A DNA stretch of 64,000 nt from positions 4,426,686-4,490,685 of the forward strand of contig NZ_OZ242344.1 of the NCBI RefSeq assembly GCF_965208485.1, written 5' to 3'. Positions 16,316 to 23,216 of the stretch are shown here, one piece after another. Position 1 is the first letter of the stretch, and every line of letters begins with the position of its first letter. The DNA comes from Poriferisodalis sp965208485 (lineage in GTDB: Bacteria > Actinomycetota > Acidimicrobiia > Acidimicrobiales > Poriferisodalaceae). The notes beneath the pieces were generated by a model, which saw only the letters and a program-made list of their open reading frames with translations, was not told where the DNA came from and ran no database searches. Position numbers and translations under genes: made by a program.

Positions 16316-16640
16316 CCTCGCTGTCTTTCCGGACGTCCACGCGGCACATACTGTGGCTGGTCGGTGCAGGAAGTGAACGACAACCTGCGAGACTGCCTCG
16401 AAACGGCGCTGAGCTTCTGCGTCGACAGCAACGAACCCCTGCCGGAGCCCAGCGAGCCGGAACCCGGTCAGGTGCTCGTGGCAGTGTCACCGCCAGTCGC
16501 GGCGCGGTTCGCCCTCCACGAAGCCATGCTCGATGCGAACGTCACTGCGGCGGAGATGGCCCGCCGCATCGGCATGAGCCCCTCACACGCTCGCCGCCTC
16601 ACCGACATCTTCCGCCCCGCCAAGCCCGACCGGATCGACC
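16316..16640 (+). pseudogene. hicB remnant (third copy)
   Basis: Starts abruptly at CCTCGCTGTCTTTCCGGACG, inside the hicB coding sequence, and continues to the end of the helix-turn-helix region (RPAKPDRIDR) before diverging. One base is missing relative to copy 1 near 16350 (CACATACTGTGG for CACATACGGGTGG), breaking the frame. It lacks the N-terminus and the last ~25 codons. It is more like copy 1 (GWSVQEVNDNLRDCLETALSFC) than copy 2. No hicA accompanies it. A 118-codon open frame remains from 16310 but has no proper N-terminus. Confidence 0.8.
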
Positions 16641-16748
16641 GACTGGCGTTCAGTTCTGCTTCGTGAGTTGAGGGCCGACGAAGCGGACATCGTCACAAGG
16701 GTATGGCAGGACAGTGGTCAAACGTCTGTTGTTGCCATGAATGTATGT

Positions 16749-16756
16749 AAGTACTA
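16749..16756. repeat. Target-site duplication, left (AAGTACTA)
   Basis: Eight-base direct repeat matching 18104-18111, immediately outside the insertion-sequence ends. An 8-bp duplication is typical of ISL3-family transposition. Confidence 0.9.
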
Positions 16757-18103
16757 GGTCCTTCGCCTTTTTGTGGGATGAGGGGCGGTTGAGGGTCCGC
16801 TTGTAGGGGTCGAGGCCCTGCTGGGATCGGTGTTTGAGAGACGCCGAACCCCAGGGGGCCTCGATGAAGCGTGATGTTATGTCGGTGCGGCTGTGGCTGC
16901 CGCGTATTGAGGTGCTGGAGGTCGCGGTCGACGCGCCTTTGGAGCTGGTGGTGCGGGTGCGCTCGGCGGTGCGTCGCCCCGAGTGCCCGGGTTGTGGGAC
17001 GCCGAGCGGGAGGGTCCATGACCGCCGGGACCGCGAGATCCGCGACTTGGAGGTGTCGGGCCGGCCGACCACGTTGGTGTGGGATCGGCGGCGGATGGTG
17101 TGCGAGCCGTGCGGGCGGCGGTTCATGGAGGACCATCCGGCGTTCGAGGGCAGCGTCACGGCGCGTCTGGCGCGGCGGGTGGTCCAGGACGCACGCGCGA
17201 TGACGGTCAACGCGGCAGCCAAGCGCCATCAGGTGGGCTGGAAGCTGGTCAATGCTTTGGTGGTCGCCTATGCGGGGCTGGTCGCCGGTCATCGACGCCG
17301 CCGACGGTGCCGTGTTCTGTTGGTGGACGAGACCTCGATCCGCAAGCGGCACCGCTATGTGACGGTGCTCGTGAACGGCGACACCGGCGAGGTGCTCGCC
17401 ATGGTGCCGCATCGCAACAGCCAAGCCCTGTCGGGGTTTCTGGCTGCTCAGGGCCACAAATGGTGCAAAGGCGTCAAAGTCGTGGTGTCCGACGGTTCCA
17501 AGGCATACAAGGCCGCCATCGAGGCGCGGCTCGGCCACGCCCGCCACGTGCTGGACCGGTTCCATGTGATCCGATGGTTCGCCGCCGGGCTGACCGCGGT
17601 GCGCCGAGACGTGCAGCGCCGCCCCGAAGGCTCCAAGCCTGTGTTCGACCGCGACGTGTTCCGGGCCAGGTTCTTGCTCATGAGACGGCCCGACAAGCTC
17701 GACGCCGCCGAACGCCAACGGCTCGAGGAGCTGTTCGCCGCCCACCCGCGGCTCAAAGCCGCGTGGGACGCGCTCGGCGAGCTGCACGGCCTCTATCTCG
17801 CCAAGGACCGAAAGGGCGCCCTCGAAGCGCTCGACCGGTTCGCGGACATCTACGGCACCGGGCTGATCCCCGAGTTCAGCGACACAGTCGACACCTTCTT
17901 GGCGTGGCACCCCCAGATCCTCGACTGGCACCAAGCCGGCCGGCCCAGCAACGGACCCATCGAAGGAACCAACAACCTGCTGCAGATCCTGCGCCGCAAA
18001 GCCCACGGCTTCACCAACTACACGAACTTCGAAGCCCGCGGCCTGCTACTAACCTGACCCCGCCGAACCCAGCAGCCCGAATCCCACAAAAGGACGAAGG
18101 CTC
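16757..18103 (+). mobile_element. ISL3-family insertion sequence, complete (1347 bp)
   Basis: Terminal inverted repeats of 22 bp (16757-16778, starting GGTCCTTCG; 18082-18103, ending CGAAGGCTC) match at 18 of 22 positions. The element is bounded by the 8-bp duplication AAGTACTA on both sides and encodes one intact transposase. The perfect duplication and open transposase frame indicate a recent insertion. It separates the serine recombinase gene from its former upstream region. Confidence 0.92.
16864..18057 (+). CDS. ISL3-family transposase
   Basis: 397 residues. An N-terminal zinc-binding segment (CPGCG and CEPCGRRF) and helix-turn-helix precede a DDE catalytic domain with Asp155 (LLVDETSIRK), Asp210 (VVVSDGSKAYK) and Glu367 (NGPIEGTNNLLQ), in the spacing of ISL3 transposases. 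The ATG at 16864 is preceded by GGGGG; an in-frame TTG at 16834 would add 10 residues. The whole gene lies between matched inverted repeats, and no disruption is visible, so it is probably active. Confidence 0.93.
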   Translation: MKRDVMSVRLWLPRIEVLEVAVDAPLELVVRVRSAVRRPECPGCGTPSGRVHDRRDREIRDLEVSGRPTTLVWDRRRMVCEPCGRRFMEDHPAFEGSVTARLARRVVQDARAMTVNAAAKRHQVGWKLVNALVVAYAGLVAGHRRRRRCRVLLVDETSIRKRHRYVTVLVNGDTGEVLAMVPHRNSQALSGFLAAQGHKWCKGVKVVVSDGSKAYKAAIEARLGHARHVLDRFHVIRWFAAGLTAVRRDVQRRPEGSKPVFDRDVFRARFLLMRRPDKLDAAERQRLEELFAAHPRLKAAWDALGELHGLYLAKDRKGALEALDRFADIYGTGLIPEFSDTVDTFLAWHPQILDWHQAGRPSNGPIEGTNNLLQILRRKAHGFTNYTNFEARGLLLT

Positions 18104-18111
18104 AAGTACTA
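18104..18111. repeat. Target-site duplication, right (AAGTACTA)
   Basis: Matches 16749-16756 exactly; right flank of the ISL3 element. Confidence 0.9.
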
Positions 18112-18134
18112 ACGTTCGTCTCATGCATGATCCT

Positions 18135-18848
18135 ATGAGTGAGACCACGGCGATGCGCGTCATTTCCTACGCACGTGTCTCCACCGGCGCTCAGGCGATG
18201 TCAGGTCTGAGCATCGAAGCCCAACACCTGGCGGTGCGATTGGCAGCACTCCAACGAGGCTGGCAGATCGTCGACACCTGCACCGACGACGGTGTGTCGT
18301 CCAATATCGAACCCACATGTCGACCCGCATTGGGTGCAGCGTTCGAGCGGCTCGACGCCGGTGAGGCCGATGCGATAGTGGCAGTACGCCTCGATCGCTT
18401 CATTCGCCGCATGTGCGACCTGCAGACCCTGCTGACCCTCTCCGAGAGCGGCAGCTGGGAGTTCATCTGCCTCAACCTGCCCAGTGATTCCGACGTGGCC
18501 GTTGGCTCGTTCATGCGCACTGTGGTGGGCGCGTTCGGCGAGCTTGAACGCTCGATGACCAGCGAACGAACCAGAGCAGCCCTCGCAGTGGCACATGGCC
18601 AAGGCGAGCGGCTCGGTCGGCCGAGCCGGCAGTCCCAAGAGGCCAAGGAACTGGCAATGAAGTTGCGCTCAGAGGGTCTGAGCCTGCGCAAGATCGGCGC
18701 TGCGCTTGAGGAAGCCGGGCTGCGCACACCCACGGGCAAGCGCATCTGGTCACCCTCCAGCGTCCAATCCCTGCTGCGCACCGCCCGGCTCGACCAAGAA
18801 GCAGAAGACAACGCCGCTCGCTACAACGCTGAGCAACACGAGCAATAG
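18135..18848 (+). CDS. Serine recombinase (resolvase family)
   Basis: 237 residues from ATG 18135 (an ATG at 18123 is also in frame). The resolvase catalytic domain begins VISYARVST with the nucleophile Ser16, and shows AIVAVRLDRFIRR and GELERSMTSERTRAAL, as in small serine recombinases. A C-terminal Recombinase/HTH segment (GRPSRQSQEAKELAMKLRSEG... TGKRIWSPSSVQSLL) should bind DNA. Its usual upstream region is interrupted by the ISL3 element 24-32 bases before the start, so expression may now depend on IS sequence. It may have mobilised the neighbouring accessory DNA, but no attachment sites could be identified. Confidence 0.88.
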   Translation: MSETTAMRVISYARVSTGAQAMSGLSIEAQHLAVRLAALQRGWQIVDTCTDDGVSSNIEPTCRPALGAAFERLDAGEADAIVAVRLDRFIRRMCDLQTLLTLSESGSWEFICLNLPSDSDVAVGSFMRTVVGAFGELERSMTSERTRAALAVAHGQGERLGRPSRQSQEAKELAMKLRSEGLSLRKIGAALEEAGLRTPTGKRIWSPSSVQSLLRTARLDQEAEDNAARYNAEQHEQ

Positions 18849-18871
18849 CACTCTTGGCTCCGCTGCGCGGA

Positions 18872-18899
18872 GAGGCCTCGCCCCATGGGGCGAGGCCTC
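18872..18899. terminator. 28-bp perfect palindrome between convergent genes
   Basis: GAGGCCTCGCCCC pairs with GGGGCGAGGCCTC around a 2-nt centre, 23 bases after the recombinase stop. It overlaps the stop codon of the converging gene at 18898. No T-run. Probably a bidirectional terminator. Confidence 0.75.
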
Positions 18900-19128
18900 A
18901 GCCGCACTGGTGCCGGGTCTCAGCCCCAGCGAGGATCATCGCCACACGGGCGTCGAAGATCTCATCGTCCGAGTGGTCCACGCCCGAATCGTGAGCAGCC
19001 TCATGCGACTCCACCGCCGTGCCATAGGCCTGCTCGGCGAGCGTCTGCTGCAATGCCGCCGCCTGGCATGACTGCGACTCGCCGGGGGCTCGAGCACAGG
19101 AGATGAGCGACAACGACGCCAAGATCAT
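18898..19128 (-). CDS. Small exported hypothetical protein
   Basis: 76 residues from ATG 19128. The short hydrophobic start MILASLSLISCARA resembles a brief signal or lipoprotein-like sequence, with Cys11 as a possible lipidation site; the rest is polar with two further Cys. The start overlaps the stop of the next upstream minus-strand gene (ATGA), so they probably form a pair. No family recognised. Confidence 0.4.
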   Translation of the reverse strand: MILASLSLISCARAPGESQSCQAAALQQTLAEQAYGTAVESHEAAHDSGVDHSDDEIFDARVAMILAGAETRHQCG

Positions 19129-19427
19129 TGCGAGACAAAACGCACGAGGCGCTCCGTGTCACTGCTTCGGCGAGCGGAGAGGAGGCTGACCCGCGGCGGC
19201 TTCTTGAGCGGAAACCTCTGACGCCCACGGAACTGCCACCAAAGCGCACCTGAGGTGCCGACGCACCCCACGGCGAAACTCGCCAACAGTGCCGTCCACC
19301 CCGCCATCACGGCAAAGAAGACGCTGCACAGCGACGAAGTCAGCACTGCGGCAAACATGACCGCCAGAAACTCCCGGCCGCTCCGGCTGCCACGCCTCGG
19401 CGCATTCGGGTCATCTGGTTCCATGCC
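19125..19427 (-). CDS. Small membrane protein, hypothetical
   Basis: 100 residues from ATG 19427 (MEPDDPNAPRRGSRSG...). Two hydrophobic segments lie in EFLAVMFAAVLTSSLCSVFF and TALLASFAVGCVGTSGALWW, followed by a basic cytoplasmic-like tail. In-frame starts further upstream (to 19508) give an Arg-rich, unconvincing N-terminus. ATGA overlap with the gene at 18898. Function unknown. Confidence 0.4.
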   Translation of the reverse strand, partial: GMEPDDPNAPRRGSRSGREFLAVMFAAVLTSSLCSVFFAVMAGWTALLASFAVGCVGTSGALWWQFRGRQRFPLKKPPRVSLLSARRSSDTERLVRFVSQ

Positions 19428-19574
19428 CACGGCCTGTCCTCTCGCTTGGAAGACTATTCCAGCCGTGTTCATGATACGGCGCCGAGTGCGCCGCCTGCAG
19501 CGCCGCACGTTGTTGCGAGCACCAACGCACCGACCGCCCCGCCCATGGCGAGGCCAAGCGCTCCGCAGGAGAGT

Positions 19575-19683
19575 CCTAGGAGGCTGGTCGGAAAGCCGCT
19601 ATTTCGGCGTTTGTCAGATGCAAACCCGCAGGTCAGGGACTTGCTGTGTCGGCAAGATCCCCTTTTCCGACCACCCTCCTAGG
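19575..19683. repeat. 109-bp element bounded by 20-bp inverted repeats (MITE-like)
   Basis: CCTAGGAGGCTGGTCGGAAA at 19575-19594 and TTTCCGACCACCCTCCTAGG at 19664-19683 are inverted copies with one mismatch. The right end lies inside the 3' part of the minus-strand secreted-protein gene, whose last ~20 codons are therefore element sequence. I could not see a target duplication. It could be a miniature transposable element, or a long-loop stem. Confidence 0.6.
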
Positions 19684-19970
19684 GCAGCGCCCATATGGAT
19701 GGGTCGGTACCAGTGGCTGTGTGCCAATTCGACGCACACGCGTCGTGTTGTGGTGCGGGTTTCGCCGGTGCCGTCCATGTTCCGTACTGGCACCGTCTCG
19801 TCGTAGCAGTGCGGTTTTGAGTGTGCGTCGGCGGTGGCGACGTCGAGTGCGCTGAGCACGCTTGGCAGCTCGGTTCTCGCAGGCAGTGCTACGGCGAGGG
19901 TGGTGCTGAGCAGCAGTGCTGCGAGCAGGCTCGCTAGTGCCTTGGTTGGCAGTGATGCGGTGAGTGTCAT
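19614..19970 (-). CDS. Small secreted protein, hypothetical
   Basis: 118 residues from ATG 19970. A clear Sec-type signal peptide (basic start, LASLLAALLLSTTLAVALPA, cleavage expected near residues 30-33) precedes a polar mature domain with two Cys (HCYDETVPV and RRVCVELAH). Its C-terminal ~20 residues fall within the 109-bp inverted-repeat element, so the native end may have been replaced. AAAGGA lies 11 bases before the ATG. No family recognised. Confidence 0.5.
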   Translation of the reverse strand: MTLTASLPTKALASLLAALLLSTTLAVALPARTELPSVLSALDVATADAHSKPHCYDETVPVRNMDGTGETRTTTRRVCVELAHSHWYRPIHMGAALGGWSEKGILPTQQVPDLRVCI

Positions 19971-20307
19971 CCGCGGGTCCGTCCTTTCTGGTCGGGATTC
20001 CTTCGTTTTCGGTACGCGGGAATCGGACAGAAACGGACACGTCGGAGGGAGCGGGCGAGCGGCGCGCGGCAGTCACGCTAGGACGCGGGATCCTCAGCAG
20101 TGGCGCGGGTCTGCGGCCTTGGGGGCGCTGTGCGGGCTTCGGGCTGGGCTGCTGGTGCGTCGGCTTGACGGGTGCCCGCGGGTCTGTCTACAATACGAAC
20201 GTTTTACGTACGCTCCAAAACCGCTTTTGACCAGCGGCTTTAGGCGGCAGCCGCAGGTCCGGGAGTCGGTGCCTCGCCGAAGTTCCGATACCGGCAGGCC
20301 ACGAGAC
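19971..20307. other. 337-bp intergenic region
   Basis: No open frame with coding character. The left part should hold the promoter of the secreted protein on the minus strand. The right part contains a strong plus-strand promoter at 20165-20194 whose transcript would run into the 3' end of the minus-strand lipid kinase gene. Confidence 0.6.
20165..20194 (+). promoter_or_regulatory. Orphan sigma-70-like promoter
   Basis: TTGACG (20165-20170), 18-bp spacer, TACAAT (20189-20194), followed by an AT-richer start region (ACGAACGTTTTACG). It is one of the best promoter matches in the window but faces no nearby plus-strand gene; the next, etfB, starts 1.1 kb away. It could drive a small or antisense RNA. 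Confidence 0.6.
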
Positions 20308-21246
20308 TCAGCGAGATGTTGTGGGAATGGCGAGCCGCAGCACGTCGGGCACCCATTCGAGGCGGAGTTCTTCGACGCTGCCGAGATGGTCGCCGTCGAT
20401 CTGGTGACCGAAGGGGTGCGCACCCCTCACGCTGAGGTCGTGGACATCGTCGATGCGCTGCACCACGGCCGAGTCGACGTCGCTGAGACTGTCGTTTGCG
20501 CCGAAGACAGCTCGAATGACCTCGACTGCGTCGGCGAAGCGCAGCGAGCGCAGCCCGACGACCGTTAGCCCGTTGTGGAGCGTCGCTGCCGGGGCGATGC
20601 TCACCGGGCGGCTGCCGAGAAACGTGTACGGGTCGGTGTTCGCCGCCACGACGACGAAGCAGCCGTCGATCTCGCTCGATGACGATGAGGAAGTCCGGAC
20701 CGTCAGCGTTGGGGTGCTGCGGTCATGCCGTCTCAGCAGGGTGTCAATGCCCGCGAGCAGGAACAGCGGATGTCCCACGTAGCGCTTGAGCGTCGGGTGG
20801 CGCTCGACCCGCTCGACAATGGCGGCGTCGAGTCCCATCCCGCAGTGAAACAGGAAATAGCGGCCGCAGGTGTAGCCAAGCCCGGCGGTCGTGACGTTGC
20901 CGGTGTCGAGGGCCTCGAGCACCGCAGCGGTTGCGTCGAGCGGGTCGTCGGGTGTGCCGATGGTCCGGGCGAACACATTGGTCGAGCCACCCGGCAGCGC
21001 AGCCAGCACGCAGTCGGTGCCGGCGATGCCGTTCGCCGCCTCGTTCAGCGTGCCGTCGCCGCCCAGCACGACGACTGCATCGGTGCCGGTTGTCGCCGCG
21101 CCGCGCGCCAGCCGCGCCGCATGTCCGCGCCGGTTGGTGAACGCCACCTCGGTGTCGTGCCGCTCGGACAGCGCAGTGTGGATCAGCACGCGGGTACGCG
21201 CAGTTGTGGACGACGCGGAGTCGTTGACCAGCAGCAAGACGCGCAC
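20308..21246 (-). CDS. Diacylglycerol kinase-family lipid kinase
   Basis: 312 residues. Catalytic-domain hallmark VVVLGGDGTLNEAANG (GGDGT at 62-66) and LPGGSTNVFAR (about 95-105) are the nucleotide-binding motifs of the DAGK/YegS/BmrU family. Members phosphorylate lipids such as diacylglycerol or sphingoid bases at the membrane face; the substrate cannot be told from sequence. ATG at 21246. It is transcribed divergently from etfB with 62 bases between starts. Confidence 0.88.
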   Translation of the reverse strand: MRVLLLVNDSASSTTARTRVLIHTALSERHDTEVAFTNRRGHAARLARGAATTGTDAVVVLGGDGTLNEAANGIAGTDCVLAALPGGSTNVFARTIGTPDDPLDATAAVLEALDTGNVTTAGLGYTCGRYFLFHCGMGLDAAIVERVERHPTLKRYVGHPLFLLAGIDTLLRRHDRSTPTLTVRTSSSSSSEIDGCFVVVAANTDPYTFLGSRPVSIAPAATLHNGLTVVGLRSLRFADAVEVIRAVFGANDSLSDVDSAVVQRIDDVHDLSVRGAHPFGHQIDGDHLGSVEELRLEWVPDVLRLAIPTTSR

Positions 21247-21308
21247 AGCGCAAGTCTCACAGACAAGTGGTGTGGCAACGCTGCTGTGAGTCGGCAGACT
21301 CTCGCCCC

Positions 21309-22088
21309 ATGAAGGTCGTTGTGTGCGTCAAGCAGATCCCGGATCCGGCGATCCCGGGCGAGCTCAATCCCGAAACGAACACCCTGGCGAGGGACGACAA
21401 GCTGATTCTCGACGAGTCCGACTCGTACGGCGTCGAGATGGCACTCCAGCTCGTCGAAGCGGCGGGCGGCGGCGAGGTGTCGCTCGTATCCATGGCGCCG
21501 CGCTCGGAGACGAGCGGGCTGCGGACCGCGCTGGCCATGGGTGCCGACGATGCGGTGCTGATCAGCGACGACGCACTGGCGGGCAGCGATGCGCTCGGCA
21601 CCGCCAAGGTGCTCGGCGCCGCCATCGGCGAGCTGTCGGCCGACCTGGTGCTCGCCGGCGTCGAGTCCAGCGACGGCTACACCGGCACGGTGCCCGAGAT
21701 GGTCGCCGGCGTGATGGGGCTGCCCTCGGTCACTTTCGCCAAGCACATCGAGATCTCCGATGGCGTAGCCAGCGTCCAGCGTCAGACCGAGGCCGGCTAC
21801 GACCAGGTCGAATGCGCCCTGCCCGCCGTTGTCTCGGTGACCGCCGGCGTAGTCGAGCCGCGCTACCCCTCCTTCAAGGGGATCATGGCGGCCAAGAAGA
21901 AGCCGGTCGCCGAGAAAGACATCACGGCCCTCGGCATCGACGCAGCCGCAGTCGGCTCCGCAGGCGCTCGCCAGGAGACCGTCGAAGTGACCGATGCGCC
22001 CGAGCGCGAAGCCGGCGAGATCATCACCGACGAGGGCGACGCCCACCAGAACATCGTCGAATTCCTGGCCGAACTCAAGGTGATTTGA
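21309..22088 (+). CDS. etfB: Electron transfer flavoprotein beta subunit
   Basis: 259 residues beginning MKVVVCVKQIPDP, a canonical EtfB N-terminus; internal ALAMGADDAVLISDD and AGVESSDGYTGTVPEMVAGVMGLPS bind AMP and contact EtfA. With EtfA it accepts electrons from acyl-CoA and related dehydrogenases and passes them to ETF:quinone oxidoreductase. An in-frame start at 21267 precedes the conserved beginning and is rejected. etfA follows 2 bases after the stop. Confidence 0.95.
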   Translation: MKVVVCVKQIPDPAIPGELNPETNTLARDDKLILDESDSYGVEMALQLVEAAGGGEVSLVSMAPRSETSGLRTALAMGADDAVLISDDALAGSDALGTAKVLGAAIGELSADLVLAGVESSDGYTGTVPEMVAGVMGLPSVTFAKHIEISDGVASVQRQTEAGYDQVECALPAVVSVTAGVVEPRYPSFKGIMAAKKKPVAEKDITALGIDAAAVGSAGARQETVEVTDAPEREAGEIITDEGDAHQNIVEFLAELKVI

Positions 22089-22090
22089 AC

Positions 22091-23053
22091 ATGACGCTTG
22101 CACAGATTCTGCTGTTCGCCGAGGGCGACGCCGAGGGTCCCTCCGGTCTCACGCTCGAGCTGGCCACCAAGGCCCGAGATCTGGCCGACACCGTGACGGC
22201 ATTCGCCCCGGCCCACGGCGGCGCCATGGCTGCCGAACTCGGTGCGCACGGGGTATCGACGGTCTACGCGCTCGAGGGCCTCGACGATCGGCTGGTGGGC
22301 GCGCACGCCGCAGCAGCGCTCGCTGGTCACATCGAGGCAGCGGCACCTGATGCCGTGTTCTTCGGCCAGACGACCGACGGCCGCGACACCGCTGGGAGGC
22401 TGGCAGTGCTGGCGGACCGGCCCGTGTCGACCAACAATGTCGGCGTCAGCGTCCTCGACGGAACGCTGATCACCGAGGAGCCGATCTTCGGCGGCACGCA
22501 GAACATCTTCACGGCGTACCGCGCGCCCGCGCCGGCGCTGGCCATGTTCCGGCCGAAGAGCTTCGAGGCTGAGCCGAGCGGTGATGCCGCCGCCGCTGTC
22601 GAGAGCGTCTCAGCGGTCGACCCAGGCGAAGCGGGCCGGGCGGTGGTGACCGGCCGCCACGCCGAAGAGCGTTCAGGTCCGCAGCTCGACGATGCAGCGG
22701 TCGTCGTGTCGGGCGGCCGCGGACTCGGCCAACCCGACGCGTACTCGATGGTCGACGAGCTCGCCGGGCTGCTGGATGCAGCTTCGGGCGCATCGCGGGC
22801 CATCGTGGACGCCGGCTGGGTTCCGTATGCGAAACAGGTCGGGCAAACCGGCAAGGTGGTGAAGCCGAACGTCTACATCGCCTGCGGCATCTCGGGCGCG
22901 ACCCAGCACTTGGTGGGCATGAAGGGCTCCAAGAACATCGTCGCGATCAACAAGGACCCTGAAGCACCGATCTTTGGCGTGGCCGACCTCGGCATCGTGG
23001 GCGACGTGCACAAGGTGATGCCGGCGCTGATCGAGGCGCTCAAGTCCCGATAG
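22091..23053 (+). CDS. etfA: Electron transfer flavoprotein alpha subunit
   Basis: 320 residues. The C-terminal FAD domain shows VVVSGGRGLG, GWVPYAKQVGQTGKVVKPNVYIACG and ISGATQHLVGM with AINKDPEAPIF, the classic EtfA signature. It forms a heterodimer with EtfB and carries the redox-active FAD. ATG 22091 directly follows the etfB stop. Downstream lies a 30-bp repeat array ending at a converging gene. Confidence 0.96.
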   Translation: MTLAQILLFAEGDAEGPSGLTLELATKARDLADTVTAFAPAHGGAMAAELGAHGVSTVYALEGLDDRLVGAHAAAALAGHIEAAAPDAVFFGQTTDGRDTAGRLAVLADRPVSTNNVGVSVLDGTLITEEPIFGGTQNIFTAYRAPAPALAMFRPKSFEAEPSGDAAAAVESVSAVDPGEAGRAVVTGRHAEERSGPQLDDAAVVVSGGRGLGQPDAYSMVDELAGLLDAASGASRAIVDAGWVPYAKQVGQTGKVVKPNVYIACGISGATQHLVGMKGSKNIVAINKDPEAPIFGVADLGIVGDVHKVMPALIEALKSR

Positions 23054-23055
23054 TC

Positions 23056-23216
23056 AGACGAGCGGCTGTCGCGTTACCGCTGGCTAGACCAGCGGCTGTC
23101 GCGTTCCCGCTGGCTAGACGAGCGGCTGTCGCGTTCCCGCTGGCTAGACGAGCGGCTGTCGCGTTCCCGCTGGCTAGACGAGCGGCTGTCGCGTTACCGC
23201 TGGCTAGACCAGCGGC
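23056..23216. repeat. 30-bp tandem repeat, five full copies plus a partial
   Basis: Units start at 23056, 23086, 23116, 23146 and 23176, with a partial sixth from 23206. The consensus starts AGACGAGCGGCTGTCGCGTT and ends ACCGCTGGCT or CCCGCTGGCT. CCGCTGG and CCAGCGG in neighbouring units make perfect 7-bp stems (loop CTAGA). The last copy forms the 3' end of the converging gene (stop at 23204-23206, ...WPWPLV). Contiguous units without spacers, so not CRISPR. Confidence 0.93.

Noticed and set aside
16834..16864. TTG 16834 as the transposase start
   Set aside because: ATG 16864 has GGGGG just upstream and begins at the region expected for ISL3 transposases.
10500..20300. Prophage or conjugative island
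   Set aside because: There are no capsid, terminase, tail, relaxase or secretion genes; only an IS, a serine recombinase and toxin-antitoxin genes.
23056..23216. CRISPR-like repeat array
   Set aside because: Units are contiguous 30-mers without spacers and no cas genes are present; it is a tandem array from a gene's 3' end.
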